Shown piece after piece: positions 45,587 through 55,497 of a stretch of 64,000 bases of DNA. The notes under the pieces were generated by a model. That model was not told the origin of the DNA and did not search any database. It was given only the letters and a program-made list of their open reading frames with translations. The stretch is from positions 248,001 through 312,000 of the forward strand of contig JAAKBF010000054.1 of NCBI GenBank assembly GCA_012656075.1, written 5' to 3'. The DNA comes from Phytophthora hibernalis (lineage: Eukaryota > Oomycota > Peronosporomycetes > Peronosporales > Peronosporaceae). A program made the position numbers and the translations under genes. Position 1 is the first letter of the stretch; each line of letters opens with the position of its first letter.

Positions 45587-47986
45587 TTACCGAGTGATGA
45601 TAGGCGTGAAGGCAGCGAAGGGTTCACCACCGGCACCACCAGCTCGTGGACCACTGCCATTGTGGCTGTTGCTTGACGAGTTGGGTCGAGAGTGGCTAGA
45701 ACTTCCGTTGAGACCGCTGCTGCCCCCATTGAGGTGATGGTCATCTGGTTCATCACCATTGAGCCTTGGCAACGAGCTTCCGTTGACCTTGAAACTATGA
45801 CTACCGTTGAATCCATTGGTGTGTCCGTGTCCCTTTGGGGAGGCTGAAGCTGCTACATATCGAAATCCGTGTGAGGGATGACCTTCCTCCCGTTCCGTTT
45901 CAGGGAAATACCCAGGCATTGCCTCCGGGTGAAGACGTTCCTGCGCACGATGACTGTTTTGACGTTGAGCGAGCTCCATCTCGGATTCGAGGTCCACAGC
46001 TGCAACACCTTCACTCATACCTTCTGTGCTAACCTCACGCAGCGAAGCAGCGTCAGTGTCAAATCTCAAAGGGATTGATCCCAGGGTACCGTCAAAACGG
46101 TTTTTGCGGATGTCCAACTTCGATTCGCCGCGCGTGCGCTGCAGGATGAGAACATTATCAGCCTCCTGGGTGGCCTTGGCCGTACCGAACACGGACGACA
46201 GAGTAAGATCTTGATCCTCCTGCTCCTTACGCGGGTGAATTACAAGCGTAAGATGCACATTCTTAGCCGAGGCAAACTTGCGGAACTTGTCCAGTGCCGC
46301 ATCCTGACGTTCAAACTTGTCAAAACCACGGCCTTGACCTGCCATCATGAACTGAACGTTATCCAGAAGAATATGCTGCACGTCGTACGCATACACAGCG
46401 TACTCCATGGCATCCAGCACCTCATCCACTTCGGTGCTACCAAAGAAGCGCAAGAAGTACATGGGGAGAGCCTCGAACCGATCTGCTGCTGCTTCAAAAG
46501 CATTCACATCTCCGGACAGATTGCGCTGAGCGAGTTGTGTGAGCATCTTGTGCATCAGGCGCGTGTTCTTGATTTCAAAAGATCCCCATAGCGTACTCAC
46601 GCCCTGACCGCACAAATCCAGCGATAGCTGGCTTAGTAGCGTGGTCTTACCACAACCTGTAGGGCCTGTAAGCACCGTCACCTCTCCCATACGGTGGCCC
46701 TTCATCAACCTGTTAAGTGACGGAAAAGCTCGCGATTGCACCCCACAGGCTCGCAACGGGTTGAGGATTTCATCATACACGTCGCGACGAAGTTCTTCGA
46801 ACGTAGTAATCTGGCTGTGGGGCGTACGTTCCGCAGCGTTCACAATAGCTGTAAGATCGAGTCCTGCCCGAAGTGCATCGTTGGCATCCTTAGAAGATGA
46901 AGCGTTCGTAGGCATGCGTACAATGTAGCAGCGGGTCATTCCCAGCTTTGAAGCAAACTTCTCAACATTGGACTGACCGGAGGCATCGTTATCCATCCAA
47001 AGGTAAATCCGCTTGAACCTCTCGAGTAATGGCAGCACACTGGGTGGAAGAGATTGGCAACCATTCGGCAGCGACACCGCAGCCATACCTGTCGCCTGGT
47101 GCACAGCCATAGCGTCAAACTCGCCCTCCGTAAGGACGATCTCATCAGCCGCCGTGGGAACCGTGTTCCAGCCGAACAGCCCCCAACTGCCGCCCTTGGG
47201 CACGAGCTGCTGCTTGGCCTTGTCCTCCACTGCGCGAATTTTCAGTCGTACGACATCGAACAGATTCTTATCCTCGGTTGTCTGCTTCTGTTCGTCCTGA
47301 CGCACAACACCCATGGCGTCCATGTCCATCTGACGCGCCATCCACGGGAAGGAGATGCACTTGGCGTTAGCACGCTCCCCCGACTCGTGGTCCCAAAAAG
47401 GCTGCTCAATTGCCCCCACACAGTATTTCTGCAGCACTTCCAACGTGAGTCCGCGGACGTCCGTCAGGTACTTGAGCACGGATTCAAACTCCGGGTCGTC
47501 CAGCAAGTTCTTCTGGATGGACATCGCCTTCTCGTTGTCCAGCGCCTGAATGACTTTCACCTCCACGGGAGCTCCTGCATTGCCGCCATGCAATGCACCG
47601 CTTGCTGAAGACACACCCACACTTCCCTGCAGCTTGCGCTTGAACTCGAACCAACTACCGGCCGCGCCGCAGCGATGGCACTTGTACACGCCGCGCGTCT
47701 TATGCACGTACATCTTGAAGAGGTTGTCGGCCTTACCATGCGTGGAGTGGCAGAAGGGGCAGTCGCGCACCACAAAGTGCGAGTCCGTCTCGCGACACGG
47801 CAGGCTCTTGCGGCGCAGGAAGTCGCCCACGTCGCGCGGGTCCTGCATCTGGTAATGGCGCGACACGAAGGCTTCAGTGGCCAGGCCGCGTGTGGAGGGC
47901 ACTAGTGCAGGTACGAAGCGCCTCGGAATGCCCGAGCGCCGCGTTAATCGGCCGCGCGCAGCCACGAGGCGAGAGAAGGCGCGCAT
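45587..47986 (-). CDS. TWNK: Twinkle-type mitochondrial primase-helicase
   Basis: 799 aa, intronless and without frame breaks. The first ~40 residues (MRAFSRLVAARGRLTRRSG) are Arg-rich and without acids, a mitochondrial presequence. A T7 gp4-like zinc-binding domain keeps both cysteine pairs (CPFC and CHRC), and the TOPRIM primase motifs LTEGEFDAMA and WMDNDASGQ are intact. The RecA-like helicase follows with Walker A GPTGCGKTTLLSQ and Walker B-type HILLDNVQF. Animal Twinkle has lost the zinc cysteines and priming; here both appear intact, so I infer a true primase-helicase for mtDNA replication. The last ~120 residues are an Asn/Gly/Ser/His-rich tail not found in the family core. Start chosen at the first ATG; sequence open to 48043 lacks one. 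Confidence 0.95.
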   Translation of the reverse strand: MRAFSRLVAARGRLTRRSGIPRRFVPALVPSTRGLATEAFVSRHYQMQDPRDVGDFLRRKSLPCRETDSHFVVRDCPFCHSTHGKADNLFKMYVHKTRGVYKCHRCGAAGSWFEFKRKLQGSVGVSSASGALHGGNAGAPVEVKVIQALDNEKAMSIQKNLLDDPEFESVLKYLTDVRGLTLEVLQKYCVGAIEQPFWDHESGERANAKCISFPWMARQMDMDAMGVVRQDEQKQTTEDKNLFDVVRLKIRAVEDKAKQQLVPKGGSWGLFGWNTVPTAADEIVLTEGEFDAMAVHQATGMAAVSLPNGCQSLPPSVLPLLERFKRIYLWMDNDASGQSNVEKFASKLGMTRCYIVRMPTNASSSKDANDALRAGLDLTAIVNAAERTPHSQITTFEELRRDVYDEILNPLRACGVQSRAFPSLNRLMKGHRMGEVTVLTGPTGCGKTTLLSQLSLDLCGQGVSTLWGSFEIKNTRLMHKMLTQLAQRNLSGDVNAFEAAADRFEALPMYFLRFFGSTEVDEVLDAMEYAVYAYDVQHILLDNVQFMMAGQGRGFDKFERQDAALDKFRKFASAKNVHLTLVIHPRKEQEDQDLTLSSVFGTAKATQEADNVLILQRTRGESKLDIRKNRFDGTLGSIPLRFDTDAASLREVSTEGMSEGVAAVDLESEMELAQRQNSHRAQERLHPEAMPGYFPETEREEGHPSHGFRYVAASASPKGHGHTNGFNGSHSFKVNGSSLPRLNGDEPDDHHLNGGSSGLNGSSSHSRPNSSSNSHNGSGPRAGGAGGEPFAAFTPIITR

Positions 47987-48060
47987 GTCTTGAGATATCG
48001 GAGCTGCTCGTTTTGACAATAAAGCGCTGGCGAGGATAAACAATCAAACGCGGGTCAACG

Positions 48061-48106
48061 ATTGGCGGTAAATGATCTGGAAACTTCAAAACAACTCGAC
48101 GATTGG
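48061..48106. promoter_or_regulatory. Shared CCAAT-box promoter between Twinkle and DDX24 genes
   Basis: Inverted CCAAT boxes at 48061-48065 and 48102-48106 lie between the divergent starts (47986 and 48171). Their presence favours 48171 over 48072 as the helicase start, since the earlier ATG would place one box inside coding sequence. Confidence 0.4.
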
Positions 48107-48170
48107 TCGAAATTCGGCTGGTGGAGACGCGCTTGGTCTCAATTACGTCAGTCAGTGGTCAAGTGGAAGC

Positions 48171-50655
48171 ATGAGTGGCGTGTCTGTGGTGCCCTACTCG
48201 CTGGCGCCGGCCGATGGAGCCAAGCCTTCAAAGAAGCGCAAGAAACGTTCGAAGTCTAATGCGTCTGAAGCCAGCGCCTCGATGGTTGATGGTGGCTGGG
48301 CTAAGGTGGACATTGAGGACATGCAGCTGGACGGATTCCAGGACGGCTGTGCGTTTGAACTGGAGGAGCTCACGGACTACCACGTCGAGGCAGCGGAAGA
48401 CGGTGGAAAAATGCTGATTGGAGACGAGAAAAAGAAGGAAAAGAAGAAAAACGCAGGAAAACCAAGACCAAGACGGACGTGGTTAAACAGGAGAAGGACG
48501 TGGTTAAGCAGAAGAAGGAGGTGGTTATGATGGAGAAGGAGGTGGTTAATCAGGAGAAGCAGGACGACGAAGAAGAGGCTCCTAAGAGACCCAAGAGGAA
48601 GACCAAACGCGGTGGCAAGGCTCTCAGGAAGAAGGAAGAGGTCGTGGACACTGTCGACATTAAGGACGTGCATCTGCCCAAGTGGAACAAGTACAAGCTG
48701 CACCCGCTCCTCATGCAGTCGTTGCAGATGTGCGAGTTCTCGTCCCCTACGCGTATTCAGGAACGCACGTTGCTGCCAGCGCTGGTGGACAACCGTGACG
48801 TGGTGGGTGCGGCACCTACGGGTTCCGGTAAGACACTGGCGTTTGGACTGCCAATTTTGAGCCAGTTGCTCCGTGAACGCGAACAGCCAGGATACGTTAA
48901 GGACTGCAAGGCGCTGATCCTGACGCCGACGCGCGAACTTGCTATTCAGATCCACCAGCACCTGGAGAAGATGGTGCGGCACCGCGAGATCGGCGTGGTT
49001 ACCCTGGTCGGTGGTATGGCTGTGCAGAAACAGAAACGCCTGCTCACCTACAAGCCCGAGATTGTAATTGGTACTCCTGGTCGTCTATGGGATCTGATCG
49101 ACTCGAACCATGAGCACATGAACGATTTGGCGAACACGCTCCGCTTTTTGGTGGTCGATGAAGCAGACCGCATGCTCCAGCCTGGGTCGTACCCGGAGCT
49201 GGAGAAGATTTTCGACGCACTGCGCCTAAAGAATAAGAGCGCGTCTTCAGAACTCTCTAACCTTTCGGATGAAGAGGATGAAGAAAGTGAAGACGAAGAA
49301 GACAATGACGGCAGCGAAGAAGAAGACGATGGGGAGGATATCGACATGTCAAAATTCGCGAGTGGATCGAAAGTGATGATGCTGGACGATGTTCTCAAGA
49401 GGCAGAAAAAGCAGCAAGAACAGCAAAAGAAAAACGCTGCTGTCAAAGAAAAGAAGAAGGCCACCCTCCCCAAGGTCGAGACGGTTGCTCCACCGCGCCA
49501 CACACGCCAGACCTTCCTATTTTCCGCTACTTTGACAATCCCCGAGGGTGGTCGATTCCAGAACGGCAGAGCCAAGAAACACCGCAATGCATTGAGCGTT
49601 CTGGAGCGAGTCATGAAGCGCGTGGGCCTCCGTGGAAAACCCGCTGTGGTGGACATGAGCATTGCTGAACCTGATAACATGGGTATCCCTGGCGCCAAGA
49701 CTATCATTTCGGATGAAGCGCAGCGAAAGATGAAGATGCAGCAGCAGAATGTGGCATTGTCATTGCCTGCTGGATTGGAGCTGTGCCAGCACGAGGTGAC
49801 GGAGTCCACCCGTGACAGCTTCCTGTACTACTTCCTCACGCAGTACCCGGGTCGAACCATTATCTTTTTGAACGCAATTCAGCAGGTGCGCAAGCTTTCT
49901 GGTCTGTTGAACCTGCTGAACCTCCCGGTGTTTGCCCTGCACGCTGAGATGCAGCAACGCCAGCGTCTGAAAAAGCTCGATGGTTTTCGTGCCCACGCGA
50001 AGGCATTTTGGTTGCGACCGACGTTGCAGCGCGTGGTCTGGATATCCCCAGCGTGGACTACGTCGTGCACTACCACATCGCACGCTCTACGGAGGTGTTT
50101 GTGCACCGCAGTGGTCGTACCGCTCGTGCTGACAAGGAAGGTCTGAGTATCTCGCTGGTGTCGCCTACAGATGCCAAGTACCATGTCCAGATCTGCAAGA
50201 TGCTGCAGCGACCCACTGGACTGTCAGACTTCCCGTTTGACCACCGGTATATGCAGACGATCGACGAGCGCCTGCGTCTTGCCAAGAGCATCAATGACCA
50301 GGAGAACGCTGCGGGCAAGCTCAAGTCGGAGACGAATTGGTTCGAGCAAATGGCTGCGGCCGCCGACCTGGACATGGACGACGACTTGATGTTCGAGTTG
50401 GGCGCCAAGAAGCGGAACCAGGATGGCAAGAAGAACACCACCGCCAACCAGTCCGTGCAGGCGCTGCGTTCGCAGCTCAACCGTTTGCTGTCGACGGCGC
50501 TGCGTCCTGTGGGCTCCGCGCGCAAGTTTCGGCAGCTGCACAAAGAGATTGGCTCGAAGATCAGCAGCGACGGCGAGTACCGCGCGCGTGATGCGAGCGA
50601 GGACTTGGCATCCAAGGGCAAGAAGTCATACAAGCGCTTCCGTAGAAGGAAGTAG
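48171..50655 (+). CDS. DDX24: DEAD-box RNA helicase DDX24/Mak5
   Basis: About 828 aa. After a Lys/Glu-rich N-terminus with VVKQEKDVV-type repeats, the helicase core shows the Q-motif region (SPTRIQERTLLP), motif I APTGSGKT, Ia TPTRELAIQ, Ib GTPGRL, motif II VDEADRM, III SATL, and IV-VI including ATDVAARGLDIP and HRSGRTAR. A long acidic and Lys/Gln-rich insert (about residues 360-450) between motifs II and III is the hallmark of DDX24/Mak5, which acts in 60S ribosome assembly in the nucleolus. The C-terminus is basic. One base is missing near 48461-48464 (GK/TKTKTDVV) and one near 50006-50012 (AK/ILVATDV). An upstream in-frame ATG at 48072 is possible. Confidence 0.93.
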
Positions 50656-50803
50656 ACACTATAACCTCGTAACGAGAGAGGATAGAGACCATCAATGCAC
50701 TTCAACACCTGATGTTGTTACATACCGCACGATATTAAGTACGAGTGCTAATCTGCCTCCCCAATTTGAAACACCGGCAGTATCAAAGAGTCAGGCGAGA
50801 GGA

Positions 50804-51324
50804 ATGGCGATGGAAAACCGACTAACTCGACGTGAAGGTGGCGACTCGAACCTGCCACGCGTGGGGGTCGTGGCCCAGGCTGACAACGACAACGAGGACG
50901 ACAAGGTCTACTACGGCTTCGGTGTGTTCATGGGCCTCCCGCTCGCAGACCTCAAGGCCATGAAGGACGACTTCGTGGAGCAGCAGGCGCTCACGGGCGG
51001 CCCCCGCGACACACGCTGCCGTCGTCCGGCGCCATGGACGGGCGCGCGCACCGCACGAACGGCCAGGACGCCGAATATGATCGACAAGGGGACGCGCGCA
51101 TGGCGCCGCCCCACGCGCAGCAGCAGCGGATGAACGGCTACGAGCGCCAGCGAGGCGAGGGACAGCGAGGCGAGGGCCAGCGAGGCGAGTACGCGGACGA
51201 CGCCAGGTTCAATCAGATGCCGGCGGACGGAGCGGAACAGGGCGACGATGACGAAGACCCGAACAGCGACGACGGCTCGGACTACGGCCAGAAGTCGCAC
51301 TCGCTCAACTTCATCCTGCACTAA
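50804..51324 (+). CDS. Unknown protein with Arg/Gly/Glu repeat
   Basis: About 173 aa if one base is restored near 51005. The first 65 residues include YYGFGVFMGLPLADLKAMKDDFVEQQAL, a hydrophobic then helical segment without a known fold. The second half is disordered: Gln/Asp-rich, with three tandem copies of an RGEGQ unit encoded around 51151-51190, then an acidic stretch and the ending SHSLNFILH. No domain recognised. Codon bias resembles neighbours, and the frame resumes cleanly after the break, which argues for a real gene. Lies 148 bp after DDX24 on the same strand. Confidence 0.5.
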
Positions 51325-51488
51325 GAGGATATGCACGGCGGCGTATGCCAAGAGAGAGATACATGTAATATATAGAGGCTTCCACCACTCAAAATGGTCT
51401 TGGTTGCAATGTCGGCCACGTACGTGAGCAGCTGCTCGTGTCCCCTCGTTGCTTACACTTGCAGTTTGTATGCACTGTACGATCTACC

Positions 51489-52502
51489 ATGGCGTGGAGA
51501 CCATTGGTGGCGCGCGTGACGAATTGGACGCGCGAGGCCTATGTGCCTCTTCGTGTCATGCTGCACCCGAAGGAAGGGGAACTATGGGGGCACGCGCTGG
51601 GTGTTCAAGGACCTTGCACGTCAGTCGTGGCAGGATTCGTCCTCAAGCAGCAGCGAGAGGTGCGAAATTCTGCTCCCCGGGTGGATAATGGAGACCTTAA
51701 CATTGTAACGTTATGACAGCGACTGAGCAAGTTCAGCGACTTGCTGGAGGTGACGGAGGATGAATTGTCATGACGCCGCGGTTCCGCACCGTCGAAGAGC
51801 GATCGCAAGCGTTCCAGAAGATGGAGGCCGAGCTGAAGCAGGAGGGAGCCTTCCCGTTCTGGCAGGACGAGTTCTACACAGCCAAGACCACGTTCTCCAG
51901 CCCAACGCTCTTCACCTACCACCGCGGCGTGGGACCCTACTTCGGTCTCAGCCAGTTCGCCACGCACCTCAATGGATTCGTCCGCGACAAGGAGACTGGT
52001 GTCGTGACACACGTCTGGATAGCCACGCGTAGCGCGTCCAAAACGCTGGCCGCTGATGCGCGACACCATCGTAGGCGGGGGCCTGCCTGTGGATATCTCT
52101 GCACTCGACAACATGGTGAAGGAGGCGCAGGAGGAGGCTGGACTGGCACCCGCTTGGACCCACCCGCGGTTCGTAGCTGCTGGCAGCATCTCGTACGTGT
52201 CCAAGCACCCATACGGCCTGACAAACGACACAATGCTCATCTACGACGTGGAGATGCCATCGGACATCGTCCCAGTGAACCAGGATGGCGAGGTTGAGAG
52301 CTTCGACCTGCTGCCGGTGCAAGACGCGCTCGCTCAGCTTTGGTCGGAGCCCGAGCGGTTCAAGCCTGACGTGTGTCTGCTGCTGCTCGACTTTTTCGTT
52401 CGCCACGGAGTGCTCACACCCGACAACTTCACCGACTACGAGGATCTCCAACGAGCGCTGCGTAGCACCAAGAACCCGTACGAAGCGTTCAACCGGAACT
52501 AG
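51489..52502 (+). CDS. DUF4743-Nudix hydrolase
   Basis: Two exons (51489-51659 and 51720-52502), about 317 aa. The N-terminal third (HPKEGELWGHALGVQ, RLSKFSDLLEV, RTVEERSQAFQKMEAELKQ, FYTAKTTF) matches the DUF4743 region found before the Nudix fold in plant NUDT20/24 and in yeast Tnr3-type proteins. FGLSQFATHLNGFV, WIATRSASKTWP and the Nudix box GGLPVDISALDNM followed by VKEAQEEAGL come next. Members act on oxidised thiamine phosphates or nucleoside diphosphate derivatives; the substrate here is not determinable. Frame breaks: one base missing near 51769, and near 52048 one extra C (or two missing) at SKT/WP. Confidence 0.83.
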
Positions 52503-52645
52503 CCAACAGGCTGTACGCTGTACACATCAAAGCACAGCATGAAATTAATGCTACCTGTCCACTTCCAGCAAACTTCAACTGTCCATCTGAAATGGACCAA
52601 TGTCCATCAGCCGTTTTGAACCCGACTAATTCCGATGTTTCCTAG

Positions 52646-52650
52646 CCAAT
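52646..52650 (+). promoter_or_regulatory. CCAAT box ahead of MRD1/RBM19
   Basis: A single CCAAT 60 bp before the start codon at 52710. Confidence 0.3.
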
Positions 52651-52709
52651 CGGGTCGATCACGACGTTTTACAGTTCAAGTCTATCAACTCACGACTGGA
52701 GGCGAAGCG

Positions 52710-55280
52710 ATGGCAGCAGCAGCGACGACGAACGGGCCCAAGGACGCGGCGCCGGAGACGGACACGCGTCTGTATGTGCAGAATCTACCGGCGTACGTGG
52801 ACTCTGCGCGTCTACGCGAGCACTTCGCGGCGCAGGGCGAGGTGACGGACGCCTGCGTGATCCGCACCAAGGACGGCAGCAAGTCGCGGCGCTTCGGCTT
52901 CGTGGGCTTCAAGAGCGCGCAGCAGGCGGAGCAGGCGCGCAAATTCTTCCACCAGAGCTTCTTCGACACGTGCAAGATCAACGTGCGCGTGGCGCTGGCG
53001 GTACGAGCACAAGCCAGTAGCTACTGCAGTAGTCTGGGGACTGACGAATTGTTGTTTTTTATTTGCTTTCTGTTGTAGAGAGAGTCCGATGACATGGAGC
53101 GGCCGTGGAGCAAGTACTCGGTTGGGAGTGGCCGATACCAGAAGCTGCACCCGGAGTCGGGTGTTGTGGCAGCTTCGTCGGAGGAGAAGACGACTCCTGA
53201 GAAGGACGACAAGGGAAAGAAGACTGGAGCGCCGGGCGAGATGAGCGGCGAGTTCCAGGAGTTCATGGAGACGATGCAGGCACGATCGAAGACTAAGTTC
53301 TGGGCTAATGACGACGTGCAGGGTCCGACAGATGGAAAGGTGTCCACCAAGGGTGTGGACATTGCTGACGCAGAGGACAGTGACGACGAATATGAGGATT
53401 TGGGAGCACTGAAGCCTGATGATGATGACGAGAAGGGTGAAGCTGGCGCTGCTGCGGCCAAGAAGAGCAAGAAGTCTGAGGCCATGTCGGACATGGACTT
53501 CTTGCGCTCGAAGGTGAGCAAAAATGTCGACAAAGATTCGGACAACGAAGATGGCGACGAAGACATGGAAGATGCCGACAATGAAGACAATTCTAAGCCC
53601 AAGCGCACCAGCGACAAGAAAAATGGGTCGACTTCTGGAGCGGTGGACAGCACCGAAGACAACGAGCCAACGGCACGGTTATTCGTGCGCAATTTGCCCT
53701 TCACGGCTGTAGAGGAAGATCTCGAGACGTTGTGTTCGAAGTATGGCCCTGTGGAAGAAGTGCATATGCCGCTGGATGATACGCGTCGTCGTAAAGGATA
53801 CGGCTTTGTCCTTTTCCGCACGACGGTGGATGCACAGACCGCACTCACGGCACTGAACGGGATGGCGTTCCAGGGTCGCTGTTTGCACGTAATTTTCGCG
53901 CGTTCCAAGCCGGTTAAACTTGATCCCGAGGCAGCTCTAGCAGACCCGAATTTGACGTACAAGCAGCGCAAAGAACTGGAGCGTCAAATTCAAGCTCAAA
54001 AGAAGACGGGTTGGAATGCATCATACATCCGTGGAGATGCTACAGTGGGCTCGCTTGCCGAGCGCATGGGTGTGAAACGTGGTGAAATCATGGACAAAGA
54101 GCAAGGAAATATGGCTGTGCGTCTGGCCATTGGTGAAACTATGCTGGTCAAAGAGAACAAGGACTTTTTTGCTCGAGAGGGTGTTGATCTTAATGCCATT
54201 GAAGGCGCACTGGTGAAGAAGCCGAGCCAACAGCAACAGCAGTCGAAGAAGATCGAGCGAAGTACGACCGTTATCTTGATTAAAAATCTGCCGCACACCA
54301 CCGAGGAGGAGGAACTGGCCCAGCTTTTCCGGAAGTATGGTGAAATCGGCCGTTTCCTCCTGCCACCGTCCAAGACGCTGGCTGTCGTGGAGTTCCTGGA
54401 GCCATCTGAGGCACGCAAGGCCTTCCGCTCGCTAGCCTACAAAAAGTACCAACATGTTCCACTCTACCTGGAGTGGGCTCCTGTTAAAGTGTTTGACCGC
54501 CCTGCTTCCGCATCGTGGAGTGCAAAGTCCTCGGTTTCGGAGCAAAAAGGTATCAAGACTACAGCAGCCGTTGTGCCGGACGTTGGCGATGATGGTGATA
54601 CTGCTGTGGGAGATGCAAGCCATACCATTTGTGTAAAGAACTTGAACTTCTCCACACAAGAGGCAACACTCATGAAGATTTTCGAGCGCTGCGGTAAGCT
54701 GCGCAAGGTGACTGTTGCTCGCCGAAAGGATCCGAAGCGTGGCATGCTATCGATGGGCTTTGGTTTTGTAGAGTACGTGGACTCCAAACACACAGAACTT
54801 GCACTACAAACGCTGCACAACACTGTTGTGGATGGCCACGCGTTGAACCTGAAGCTGTCGCAGAAGAAGGCATCCGCTGCTCCGAAGCGCGCTGCTGGTG
54901 AGGGTGAAGGTGAGGGCAGGAAATCCAAGATCATTGTTCGCAACGTTGCGTTCGAGGCGACGAGCAACGAAATTCGCGAGCTGTTTGGTGCATTCGGACA
55001 GCTCAAGCGTGTACGCATGCCTAAGAAGTTCGACGGCAGTCACCGTGGTTTTGCTTTTGTCGAGTTCCTCACCGAGCAGGAAGCACGCAATGCTTTCTCA
55101 GCTCTCGCCAGCTCACATTTGTATGGACGTCACCTTGTCCTCGAGTGGGCGGAAGATGCAGACGATATTGACACGCTGCGTGCCAAGGCCACCCGTGATG
55201 TTTCTGCCATCAACGAGACCGACCGCCGCAAGCGCGTGAAGCGCCAGAAAGAGGATGAACAAGACGAAATGGATTTCTAA
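52710..55280 (+). CDS. MRD1: Five-RRM ribosome biogenesis factor MRD1/RBM19
   Basis: 830 aa from exons 52710-53000 and 53079-55280, no frame breaks. Five RRMs are visible: RRM1 (TRLYVQNLP ... RRFGFVGF) at 52760-53000, RRM2 (ARLFVRNLP ... KGYGFVLF) at 53674-53900, RRM3 (TVILIKNLP) at 54265-54480, RRM4 (HTICVKNLNF ... MGFGFVEY) at 54620-54860 and RRM5 (KIIVRNVAF ... HRGFAFVEF) at 54925-55160. Between RRM1 and RRM2 lies a long acidic, Lys-rich linker with SKTKFWANDD, and after RRM2 comes the NPNLTYKQRKELE-like block (here ADPNLTYKQRKELERQ). This is the Mrd1 layout; human RBM19 has six RRMs. Role: binds 35S pre-rRNA and U3 to support 18S processing in the nucleolus. Confidence 0.95.
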
Positions 55281-55497
55281 GGTAGAGAATGAACATTCAT
55301 CAAGAAAAACTTGACTGGTAATCCGATAGGGTGGTAAACCTTCCTGTTTGCAGCAGAAACCACTGAGCACAATCATAGACACTTTTGATATCAATCGATT
55401 CAATTCAATTGCTTTATTTCATGAAATACTGCGTGAGCTGGATCAAGGCTAAAATGACACCTATAGCCGGCTACTCCGCGGGCGAGCCACATTGGCC

